A stretch of 64,000 bases of DNA from Vesta saturnalis. Taxonomy: Eukaryota > Arthropoda > Insecta > Coleoptera > Lampyridae. Shown here piece after piece: positions 22,139 through 35,603 of the stretch. The notes under the pieces were generated by a model, which was given only the letters and a program-made list of their open reading frames with translations, was not told the DNA's origin and made no database searches. Position 1 is the first letter of the stretch; each line of letters starts with the position of its first letter. The translations under genes were made by a program, and so were the position numbers. Where the stretch lies: assembly GCA_036346205.1 (NCBI GenBank), contig JARFJB010000408.1, positions 1,617,501-1,681,500 of the forward strand, read 5' to 3'.

Positions 22139-25100
22139 CAAATAGACAGACAGACAGACAGATAGACAGACATGTAGACAGACAGGCAGGCAGGCAGACA
22201 TTCAGACAGGCAGACCGGCAGACAGGCAGACAGGCAGACAGGCTGACAGGCAGACAGGCAGACAGGCAGACAGGCAGACAGGCAGACAGGCAGACAGGCA
22301 GACAGGCAGACAGGCAGACAGGCAGACAGGCAGACAGGCAGACAGGGAACAGGAGCAGGCAGACAGGCAGACAGGCAGACAGGCAGACAGGCAGACAGAC
22401 AAGACAGGCAGACAGGCAGACGGCAACAGGCAACAGGCAGACAGGCAGACAGGCAGACAGGCAGAAGGCAGCAGGCAGACAGGCAGACAGGGAAACAGAC
22501 AGGCAACAAGGGGCCAGCAAAGGCAGACAGGCGAAAGGGGCGACAGGAGACAGGGAGACAGGCAGACAGGCAGACAGGCAGACGGCAGACAGGCAGACAG
22601 GCAGACAGGCAGCAGGCAGACAGGCAGACAGGCAGCAGGCAGACAGGCAGACAGGCGACAGGCAGACAGGCAGACAGGCAGACGGCAAACAGACGAAAGG
22701 CAGACAGCAACAGGCGACAGGCAGACAGGCAGACAGGCAGACAGGCAGACAGGCAGACAGCAGAAGGCAAAGAAGGCGACAGGCGAAGGCAGACAGGCAG
22801 ACAGGCAGACAGGCAGACAGGAGACAGGCAGACAGGCAGACAGGCAGACAGGCGACAGGAACGGACAGGCAGACAGGCAGACAGGCAGACAGGCAGCAGG
22901 CAGACCAGACAGGCAGACAGGCAGACCAGACAGGCAGAACAGGCAGACAGGCGACAGGCAGACAGGCAGACAGGCAGACCAGACAGGCAGACAGGCAGAA
23001 GGCGACAGGCGACAGGCAGACAGCGACAGGCAGACAGGCAGACAGGCAGACAGGCAGAAGGGCAGACAGGCAGACAGGCAGAAGCAGACAGGCAGAAGGC
23101 AGACAGGCAGACAGGCAAAGGACAGGCAGACAGGCAGACAGGCAGACAGGCAGACAGGCAGACAGGCAGACAGGCAGAAGGCAGACAGGCAGACAGGCAG
23201 AACAGACACAACAGACAACACAGACACAACAGAACAAGAAACAGACACACAGACACAACAGCAACACAGACAGGAAGCACACAGACACAACAGGAGACGG
23301 CAGACACAAGACACAACAGAACACAGACACAGACACAACAGGAACCAGCACAGCACACAGACACACAGACACAGCAACACAAGCAACAGACAACACAGAA
23401 CAGACACAGACACAACACAGACAGACAGACACAGACACACAGAACACAGACACACAGACACACAGACACACAGACACACAGACACAGACACACAGACACA
23501 CAGACACACAGACAGCAGACACAGACACACAGACACACAGACACACAGACACACAGACACAGACACACAGACACAGGACAGACACACAGCAGACAACAGA
23601 CAGGCAACACAGACACACAGACAGACACACACAGACACACAGACACACAGACACACAGCACACACAGACACAAGACACAGACACACAGACACACAGCAGA
23701 CAGACACACAGACACAACAGACACACAGACACACAGGCACACAGACACACAGACACAGACACACACAGCACACACAGACACACAGACAACAGACAGCAGC
23801 ACACAGACACAGACACACAAATAGACAGACAGACAGACAGACAGATAGACAGACATGTAGACAGACAGGCAGGCAGGCAGACATTCAGACAGGCAGACCG
23901 GCAGACAGGCAGACAGGCAGACAGGCTGACAGGCAAGCAGGCAGACAGGCATACAGGCAGACAGGCGCACAGGCAGACAGGCAGACAGGCAGACAGGCAG
24001 ACAGGCAGACAGGCAGACAGGCAGACAGGCAGACAGGCAGACAGGCAGACAGGCAGACAGGCAGACAGGCAGACAGGCAGACAGGCAGACAGGCAGACAG
24101 GCAGACAGGCAGACAGGCAGACAGGCAGACAGGCAGACAGGCAGACAGGCAGACAGGCAGACAGGCAGACAGGCAGACAGGCAGACAGGCAGACAGACAG
24201 ACAGGCAGACAGGCAGACAGGCAGACAGGCAGACAGGCAGACAGGCAGACAGGCAGACAGGCAGACAGGCAGACAGGCAGACAGGCAGACAGAGAGAGAG
24301 GCAGACAGGCAGATAGGCAGACAGGCAGACAGACAGAGAGGCAGACAGAGAGGCAGACAGGCAGACAGGCAGACAGGCAGACAGGCAGCCAGGCAGCCAG
24401 GCAGACAGGCAGACAGGCAGACAGGCAGACAGGCAGACAGGCAGACAGGCAGACAGGCAGAACAGGCAGACAGACAGACAGGCAGACAGGCAGCAGACAG
24501 GCAGCAGGCAGACAGGCAGACAATCAGACAGGCAGACAGACAGACAGGCAGACAGGCAGACAGGCAGACAGGCAGACAGGCAGACAGGCAGACAGGCAGA
24601 CAGGCAGACAGGCAGACAGGCAGACAGGCAGACAGCAGACAGGCAGATAGGCAGGCAGACAGACAGGCAGACAGAGGCAGACAGGCAGACAGGCAGACAG
24701 GCAGACAGGCAGGCAGACAGGCAGACAGGCAGACAGGCAGACAGGCAGACAGGCAGACAGGCAGACAGGCAGACAGGCAGACAGGCAGACAGGCAGACAG
24801 GCAGACAAGCAGACAGGCAGACAGGCAGACAGGCAGACAGGCAGACAGGCAGACAGGCAGACAGGCAGACAGGCAAACAGGCAGACAGGCAGACAGGCAG
24901 GCAGGCAGACAGGCAGACAGGCAGACAGGCAGACAGGCAGACAGGACAGACAGCAGACAGGCAGACAGGCAGACAGCGACAGGCAGACAGGCAGATATGC
25001 AGACAGGCAGACAGGCAGATAGGCAGACAGGCAGACAGGCGGACAGGCAGACAGGCGAGACAGGCAGACAGAGCAGGCAGGCAGACAGGCAGACAGGCAG

Positions 25101-28100
25101 ACAGGCAGACAGGCAGACAGGCAGACAGGCAGACAGGCAGACAGGCAGACAGGCAGACAGGCAGACAGGCAGACAGGCAGACAGACAGACAGGCAGACAG
25201 GCAGACAGGCAGACAGGCAGCAGGCAGACAGGCAGACAGGCAGACAGGCAGACAGGCAGACAGGCAGACAGACAGACAGGCAGACAGACAGACAGGCAGA
25301 CAGGCAGAAGGCAGACAAGGCAGACAGGCAGACAGGCAGACAGGCAGACAGGCAGACAGGCAGACAGGCAGACAGGCAGACAGGCAGACAGGCAGACAGA
25401 GCAGACAGACGACAGGCAGACAGGCAGACAGGCAGACAGACAGACAGGCAGACAGCAAGACACAGACAGGACAGACAGACAGCAGACAGAGCAGACAGAC
25501 AGCAGACAGCAGACAGGCAGACAGGCAGAACAGACACAGGCAGACAGGCAGACAGGCAGACAGAACAGGCAGACAGGCAGACAGACAGACAGCAGACAGC
25601 AGACAGGCAGACAGGCAGACACGACAGAGACGGAGACAGCAGACAGGCAGACAGGCAGCAGGCAGACAGCAGACAGGCAGACAGACAGCACAGACAGGCA
25701 GACAGCACAGGAGACAGGCAGACACAGACAGGCAGACAGACAGACAGCAGACACAGACAGCAGACAGGCAGACAGCAGACAGGCAGACAGCAGACAGAGA
25801 CAGCAGACAGGCAGAAGGCAGACAGGCAGACAACAGCAGACAGGCAGACAGCAGACAGACGAACAGGCAGACAGGCAGACAGACACAGGCAACACAGACA
25901 GGCAGACACAGACAGGCAGACAGGCAGACAGCAGACAGGAGACAGGCAGACAGGCAGACAGGCGACAGGCAGACAGGCAGACAGGCAGACAGGCAGACAG
26001 GCAGACAGGCAGACACACAGACACAGACAGACAGGCAGACAGGCAGACAGGCGACAGGCAGACAGGCAGACAGCAGACAGGCAGACACAGACAGGCGACA
26101 GACAGACAGGCAGACAGGCGACAGGCAGACAGCAGACAGGCAGACAGGACAGACAACAGACAGCAGACAGACAGACAGGCGACAGGCAGACAGAGCAGAC
26201 AGACAGGCAGACAGGCAGATAGCAGACAGGCAGCAGGCAGACAGCAGACAGGCAGACGGCAGACAGGCAGACAGGCAGACAGGCAGACAGGCAACAGGCA
26301 GACAGGCAGACAGGCAGACAGGCAGACAGGCAGACAGGCAGACAGGCAGACAGGCAGACAGGCAGACAGGCAGACAGGCAGACAGGCAGACAGGCAGACA
26401 GGCAGACAGGCAGAGAGGCAGACAGGCAGGCAGACAGGCAGACAGGCAGACAGGCAGACAGGCAGACAGACAGACAGGCAGGCAGGCAGACAGGCAGACA
26501 GGCAGACAGGCAGACAGAGAGAGAGGCAGACAGGCAAGAAGGCAGACAGGCAGACAGACAGAGAAGGCAGACAGAAGGCAGACAGGCAGACAGGCAGACA
26601 GGCAGACAGGCAGACAGGCAGACAGGCAGACAAAGACAGCAGCAGACAGGCAGACAGGCAGACAGGCAGACAGGCAGACAGGACAGACAGGCAGAACAGA
26701 CAGGCAGACAGGCAGACACAGACAGGCAGACAGGGGCAGACAGGAGACAGGCAGAACAGGCGACAGGCAGACAGGCAGACAGACAGGCAGACAGGCAGAC
26801 AGCAGACAGGCAGATAGGCAGGCAAGCAGACAGGCAGACAGGCAGACAGGCAGACAGACAGACAGGCAGACAGGCAGACAGCCAGCAGGCAGACAGGCAG
26901 ACAGGCAGACAGGCAGACAGGCAGACAGACAGACAGGCAGACAGGCAGACAGGCAGACAGGCAGACAGGCAGACAGGCAGACAGGCAGACAAGCAGACAG
27001 GCAGTCAGGCAGACAGGCAGACAACAGACAGGACAGGGCGGACAGACAGACAGGCAGACAGGCAGACAGGCAGACAGGCAGACAGGCAGACAGGCAGACA
27101 GGCAGACAGGCAGACAGGCAGACAGGCAGACAGGCAGACAGGCAGACAGGCAGACAGGCAGACAGGCAGACAGGCAGACAGCAGACAGGCAGACAGGCAG
27201 ACAGGCAGACAGGCAGACAGGCAGACAGGCAGACGGCAGACAGGCAGAGACAGGCAGACAGGCAGACAGGCAGACAGGCAGACAGGCAGACAGGCAGAAG
27301 GCAGGCGGACAGGCAGACAGGCAGACAGGCAGACAGGCAGACAGGCAGACAGGCAGACAGGCAGACAACAGACAGGCAGACAGGCAGACAGCAGACAGGC
27401 AGACAGCAGACAGGCAGACAGGCAGACAGCAGACAGGCAGACAGACAGGCAGACAGGCAGACAGGCAGACAGGCAGAAGGCAGACAGGCAGACAGGCAGA
27501 CAGGCAGACAGGCAGACAGACAGACGGGCAGACAGGCAGACAGGCAGACAGCAGACAGGCAGAAGGCAGACAACAGACACAGCAGGCAGAAACAGACAGG
27601 CAGAGACAGACAGGCAGAGGGAGAACAGCAGGAGACGGGACAGACAGAACAGACAGGCAGACAGGCAGACAGGCAGACAGGCAGACAGGCAGACAGGCAG
27701 ACAGGCAGACAGGCAGACGGCAGACAGGCAGACAGGCAGACAGAAGGCAGACAGAAGACAGGCAGAGCAGACAGACAGGCAGACAGGAGAAGAGACAGAC
27801 GGCAGACAGGCAGGCAGAAGCAGACAGGCAGACAGGGCAGGCAGGCAACAGGCAGACAGGCAGACAGGCAGACAGGCAGACAGGCAGACAGGAAGACAGG
27901 CAGCAGGCAGACGGCAGACAGGCAGACAGGCAGACAGCAGACAGGCAGACAGGGCAGCAGACAGGCAGACAGGCAGACAGACAGACAGGGCAGGCAGACA
28001 GGCAGACAGGCAGACAGGCAGACAACAGACAGGCAGACAGCAGACAGGCAGACACAGACAGGCAGACAGGCAGACAGGCAGACAGGCAGACAAGCAGACG

Positions 28101-29873
28101 GCAGCAGGCAGACCAGACAGACAGGCAGACAGGCAGACAGGCAGACCGGCAAACAGGCAGAAGGCAGACAGGCAGACAGGCAGACAGGCAGACAGGCAGA
28201 CACAGACAGGCAGACAGGAGACAGGCAGACAGCAGGCAGCAGACAGGCAGACAGGCAGACAGGCAGACAGGCAGACAGGCAGACAAGACAGGCAGAAGGC
28301 AGACAGGCAGACAGGCGGACAGGCAGACAGCAGACAGCAGACAGGCAGACAGGCAGACAGGCAGACAGCAACAAGACAGGCAGACAGCAGACAGGCAGAC
28401 AGGCAGACAGGCGACAGGCAGACAGGCAGCAGGCAGACAGGCAGAAGCAGACAGGGACAGGCAGCAGACAGCAGCAGACAGGCAGACAGGCAGACAGGAC
28501 AGACAGACAGGCAGACAGGCAGACAGGCAGACAGGCAGACAGAGACAGACAGGCAGAAGCAGACAGACGGCAGACAGGCGCAGCGACAGGGCAGACAGCA
28601 GACAGGCAGACAGGCAGACGGCAGACAGGCAGACAGGCAGACAGGCAACAGGAGACAGGCAGACAGGCAGACAGGCAGACAGGAGACGGGAACAGGCAGA
28701 CAGGCGACAGGCCAGACAGGCAGACAGGGGCAGACAGGCAGACAGGCAGACAGGCAGGCAGCAGGCAGGCAGACAGGCAGACAGCAGACAGGCAGACAGA
28801 GACAGGCAGACAGGCAGACAGCCAGACGGCAGAAGGCAGGCAGGCAGACAGGCAGACAGGCAGGCAGACAGCAGACAGGCAGACAGGCAGCAGGCAGACA
28901 GGCAGACAGGGCAGACAGGCAGACAGACAGACAGGCAGACAGGCAGACAGGCAGACAGGCAGACAGGCGACAGGCAGACAGGACAGCAGACAGGCAGACA
29001 GGCAGACAGGCAGACAGGCAGACAGGCAGACAGACAGACAGGCAGAAGCAGACAGGAGACAGGCACAGGCAGAACAGACAGGGACAGGCAACAGCAGACA
29101 GGCAACAGCAGACGCAGACAGGCAGACAGGCAGACAGCAGCAGGCAGACAGGCAGACAGGCAGACAGACAGGCAGACAGACAGACAGCAGACAGGCAGAC
29201 AGCAGACAGGCAGACAGGCAGACAGGCAGACAGGCAGACAGGCAGCAGGCAGACAGCAGACAGGCAGAACAGACAGGCAGACAGCAGACAGGCAGACAGG
29301 CAGACAGGCAGACAGGCAGACAGGCAGACAGACAGAGCAGACAGGCAGACAGGCAGACAGACAGACAAGGGACAGGCAGACAGGCAGACAGCAAGACAGA
29401 CAGACAGACAGGCAGACAGCAGAACAGGCCAGACAGACAGACAGACAGGCAGAACAGACAACAGGACAGACAGGCAGACAGGCAGACGGCAGACAGGCAA
29501 CAGACAGACACAGACAGGAAGACAGACAGACAGCAGACAGGCAGACAGCAGACAGGCAGACAAGACAACAGACAGACAGCAGCAGGCCAGACAGACAGAC
29601 AGGCAGACAGACAGACAGGCAGACAGCAGAAACAGACAGCAGACAGACAGACAAAGACAGACAACAGAACAGACAGACAGACAGACAGACAGGCAGACAG
29701 CAGACAGGCAGACAGGCAGACAACAGACAGGCACAGACAGACAGGCAGACAGGCAGACAGCAGACAGGCAACAGCAGACCAGACAGCAGAACAGACAGCA
29801 GACAGACAGACAGACAGGCAGACAGCAGACAGACAGACAGACAGCAGACAAGACAGACAGACAGAAGACAGGC

Positions 29874-29914
<41 letters not shown>

Positions 29915-31028
29915 GGCAGACAGGCAGACAGGCAGACAGGCAGACAGGCAGACAGGCAGACAGCAGACAGGCAGAAGCAGACAGGCAGACAGGCAGACAG
30001 GCAGACAGGCAGACAGGCAGACAGGCAGACAGGCAGACAGACAGACAGGCAGACAGACAGACAGCAGAACAGACAGACAGACAGCAGACAGGCAGACAGC
30101 AGACAGGCAGACAGACAGACAGACAGACAAGGCAGCAAAGACAGACAGAACAGAGCAGACGGCAGAACAGACAGACACAGACACAGCACAGACAGACGCA
30201 GACAGGCAGACAGGCAGACAGGCAGACAGCAGACAGCAGACAAGAAGGCAGAACAGACAGACAGACAGACAGACAGGAACAGGCAGACACAGACAGGCAG
30301 ACAGCAGACAGGCAGACAACAGACAGGCAGACGAGACAGACAGACAGGCAGACAGGCAGACAGGCAGACAGGCAAGACAGACAGACAGACAGACAGAAGA
30401 ACAGACACGACAGGCAGACAGCAGACAGACAGACAGCAGACAGACAGACAGGCAGACAGGCAGACACAGACAGGCAGACAGACAGACAGGCAGACAGGCA
30501 GACAGGCAGACAGAACAGAAACAGACAGGCAGACACAGACAGACAGACAGCAGACAGGCAGACAGACAGACAGGCAGACAGGCAGACCAGACAGACAGAC
30601 ACAACAGACAGACACACAGACAGAAACAGACACACAGACAGACAGACAGACAGACAAAGACAGACAGACAGACAGACAGCAACAGCAGACAGCAGACACA
30701 GACAGCAGACACAACACACAGACAACAGAACAGGCAGACAGACAGACAGGCAACAGCACACAGACAACAGACACAGACAGACAACAGACAGACAGACAGA
30801 CAACAGACACAGACAACAGACAGACAACAGACAGACAGACAGACAGACACAGACAAGACAAGACAGACAGACACAACAGACACAGACAACAGACAACAGA
30901 CAACAGGCAACAGGCAGACAGGAACAGACAGACAGACAGACAGGCAACAGGCAGACAGACAACAGACAACAGACAGACAGACAGACAGACAGACCAGACA
31001 ACAGAACAGACAGACAGACACACAGACA

Positions 31029-31061
<33 letters not shown>

Positions 31062-32128
31062 ACACAGACACACAGACAACAGACAACAGAACAGGCAACA
31101 GACAGACAGACAGACAGACACAACAGACAACACAGACACAGACAACAGACAACAGACACAGACACACAGACAGACAGACAGCAGACAGACAGACAGAAGA
31201 CAGACAGGACAGACACAGGACAGACAGACAGGCAGACGGCAGACAGGCAGACAGGCAGACAGACAGGCAGACAGGCAGACAGGCAGACAGGCAGACAGGC
31301 AGACAGGCAGACAGGCAGACAGCAGACAGGCAGACAGCAGACAGCAGACACAGAACAGACAGGCAGACAGGCAGACAGGCAGACAGGCAGACAGGCAGAC
31401 AGACAGACAGCAAGACAGACAGGCAGACAGACAGGCAGACAGACGGCACAGCAGACAGACAGCAGAAGCAGACAGGCAGACAGGCAGACAGCAGACAGGC
31501 AGACAGCAGACAGCAGACACAGACAGCAGACAGCAGACAGGCAGAACACAGACAGAACAGACAGACAGACACAGACAGACAGACAGGCAGACAGCAGACA
31601 GACAGGCAGACAGGCAGACAGACAGACAGCAGACAGACAGAACAGACAGACAGCAGACAGCAGACACAGAACCAGCAGACAGGCAGACAAAGACAGACAG
31701 CAGACAGACAGACAGGCAGACAGCAGACAGCAGACGGCAGACAGGCAGACAGCAGACAGACAGACAGACAGACAGGCAGACAGGACAGACAGAACAGGCA
31801 GACAGCAGACAGACAGACACAGACAGACAGACAGCAGACAGACAGACAGGCAGACAGACAGACAGGCAGACAGCAGACAGCAGACAGGCAGACAGGCAGA
31901 CAGGCAGACAGGCAGACAGACAGACAGGCAGACAGGCAGACAGGCAGACAGACAGACAGGCAGACAGGCAGACAGGCAGACAGGCAGACAGGCAGACAGG
32001 CAGACAGGCAGACAGGCAGACAGGCAGACAGGCAGACAGACAGGCAGACAGGCAGACAGGCAGACAAGCAGGCAGACAGACAGAGACAGTCAGACAGACA
32101 GACAGACAGACAGACAGACAGCAGACAG

Positions 32129-32180
<52 letters not shown>

Positions 32181-32181
32181 G

Positions 32182-32225
<44 letters not shown>

Positions 32226-32557
32226 GCAGACAGGCAGACAGGCAGACAGACAGACAGACAGCAGACAGCAGACAGCAGACAGAACAGGAACAGACAGACA
32301 GACAGGCAGACAGGACAGACAGGCAGACAGGCAGACAGACAGACAGACAGACGGCAGACAGACAGAAGACAGGCAGACAGGCAGACAGACAGGCAGACAG
32401 GCAGACAGGAACAGACAGGCAGACAGGCAGACAGACAGACAGACAGACAGGCAGACAGGCAGGCAGGACAGACAGGAAGACAGCAGACAGACAGACAGGC
32501 AGACAGGCAGACAGGCAGACAGACAGACAGACAGACAGAGACAGACAGACAGCAGGC

Positions 32558-32590
<33 letters not shown>

Positions 32591-35570
32591 GGCACAGACA
32601 GACGAACAGACAGACAGACAGACAGACAGGCAGACAGGCAGACAGGCAGACAGAGACAGACAGGCAGACAGGCAGACAGGCAGACAGACAGACAGGCAGA
32701 CAGCAGACAGACAGACAGGCAGACAGGCAGACAGGCAGACAGGCAGACAGACAGACAGCAGACAGGCAGACACAGACAGACAGACAGGCAGACAGGCAGA
32801 CAGGCAGACAGGCAGACAGACAGACAGACAGACAGGCAACAGACAGACAGGCAGACAGAGACAGACAGACAGACAGACAGAGACAGCAGACAGGCAGACA
32901 CAGACACACAGACGACACAGACAACAGAGACAGGACAGACAGACAGACAGACACAGACAGACAAGACAGACAGACAGACGACAGACAGACAGACAGACAC
33001 AGACAGACAGACACAGACACAGACAGACAGCACAGACACAGACAGACAGACACAGACAGCAGACACAGACACAGACAGACAGACAGCAGACAGCAGACAG
33101 ACAGACACAGACAGCAGACGACAGACAGCAGACACAGACAGCAGACACAGACAGACAGACAGACACAGACACAGCAGACAGACAGACAGCAGACAGCAGA
33201 CAGACAGACACAGACAGACAGACAGCAGACAGACAGACAGACAGACAGACACAGACAGACAGCAGACACGACAGACAGACAGACAGACACAGACACAGAC
33301 ACACAGACAGACAGGACAGACAGACACAGACAGACAGCAGACACAGACACAGACAGCAGACAGACAGACGCAGACAGCGACAGACAGACAGACAGCACAG
33401 ACAGCAGACAGACAGACAGGCAGACAGCAAGCAGACAGCAGACAGGCAGACACAGACAGACAGACAGACAGACACAACAGACAGACAGGCAACAGCAACA
33501 CAGACAGACAGACACAGACACAGACAGACACAGACACAGACAGACAGACAGCAGACAGGCAGACAGACAGACAGACAGACAGAACAGAGAAGGCAGACAG
33601 GCGACAGGCAGCAGAGACAGACAGGCAGACAGGCAGACAGGCAGACAGGCAGACAGGCAGACAGACAGACAAGGACAGGCAACAGGCAGAACAGACAGAC
33701 AGGCAGACAGACAGGCGACAGGCAGACAGCAGACAGCAGACAGACAGACAGAAGGCAGACAGACAGACAACAGACAGACAGGCAGACAGGCAGACAGGCA
33801 GACAGACAGGCAGACAGGCAGACAGAGACAGCAGACAGGCGACAGCAGACAGACAGACAGGCAGACAGACAGCAGACAGGCAGACAGGCAGACCAGACAG
33901 CAGACAGCAGACAGCAGACAGACGACAGGGAACAGGCAGACAGACGGACAGCAGACAGCAGACAGGCGACAAAGACAGGCAGACAGACGACAAGACAGCA
34001 GAAACAGACAGGCAGAAGAGGACAGAGGCAGACAGACAGACAGGCAGACACAGACAGGCAGACAGCAGACAGGCAGACAGGCAGACAGGCAGACAGGCGA
34101 CAGGCGACAGGCAGACAGGCAGACAGGCAGACAGGCAGACAGCAGACAGGCAGACAGGCAGACAGACAGACAGACAGACAGGCAGACAGGCAGACAGACA
34201 GGCAGACAGGCAGACAGACAGACAGGCAGACAGGCAGACAGGCAGAACAGACAGGCAGACAGACAGAAGACAGACAGCAGACAGACAGACAGACAGACAG
34301 GCAGACAGACAGACAGACAGCAGACAGGCAGACAGGACAGACAGGAGACAGCAGACAGCAGAGCAGACAGCAGACAGGCAGACAGACAGACAGACAGACA
34401 GGCAGACAGGACAGCAGACAGGCAGACAGGCAGACAGGCAGACAGACAGACAGACAGACAGGCAGACAGACAGGCAGACAGGCAGACAGGCAGCAGGCAG
34501 ACAGGACAGACAGGCAGACAGGCAGACAGACAGACAGGCAGACAGGCAGACAGGACGAGGCAGACAGCAGACAGGCAGAGGCAGACAGACAGACAGGCAG
34601 ACAGACAGCAGACAGGCAGACAGGCAGACAGGCAGACAGGCAGACAGGCAGACAGGCAGACGCAGACAGGCAGACGGACAGACAGGCAGACAGACAGACA
34701 AGACAGACAGGCAGAAGACAGACAGACAGACAGACAGCAGACAGGGGACAGACAGACAGACAGACAGACAGGCAGACAGGCAGACAGACAGAGACAGACA
34801 GACAGGCAGAAGACAGACAGACAGACAGGCAAGACAGACAGACAGGCGACAGGCAGACAGGCAGACAGGCAGACAGGCAGACAGGCAGACAGACAGGCAG
34901 AAGGCAGACCAGACAGACACAGACAGGCAGAAGACAGACCAGACAGGGCAGACAGGACAGGCAGACAGCAGACAGGCAGACGGAGACAGGCAGACAGACA
35001 GGCAGACAGGGCAGACAGACAGGCAGACAGGCAGACAGGCAGACAGGCGACAGGCGGACAGGGGCAGACAGGCGACGGGCAGACAGGCAGACACGAACAG
35101 GCAGACAGGGACAAAGACAGGCAGACAGGCAGACGGGCAGACGGGCAGAAGGCAGACAGGCAGAACAGGCAGAAACAGCAGACAGGCAGACAGGCAGACA
35201 GGCAGACAGGCAGACAGGCAAACCAGGGCAGAAGCAGACAAACAGACAGGCAGACAGCAGACAGAAGACAGGCAGCAGCAGACGGGCAGACAGCAGACAG
35301 CAGACAGGCAGACAGGCAGACAGGCGAACGGGCAGACAGGGCAGGAACAGGCAGACGGCAGACAGGCAGACAGACAACGGCAGACAGGCAGAAAGAAGGC
35401 AGGCAGGCGACGGGCAGACCAGACAGGCAGACGGCAAAGAAGGCGACAGCGACAGGACAGGCAGACAGGACAGACAGCAGACAGGACAGACAGGCGACAG
35501 GCAGACAGCGACAGCAGCAGACAGGCAGACAGCAGACAGACAGCGACAGACAGACAGGCAGACAGGCAGC

Positions 35571-35603
<33 letters not shown>

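Noticed and set aside
20692..26817. Plus-strand open frame of 2,041 codons rich in Thr, His, Asp, Arg, Gln and Gly
   Set aside because: Same cause: translation of 4/8-bp repeats.
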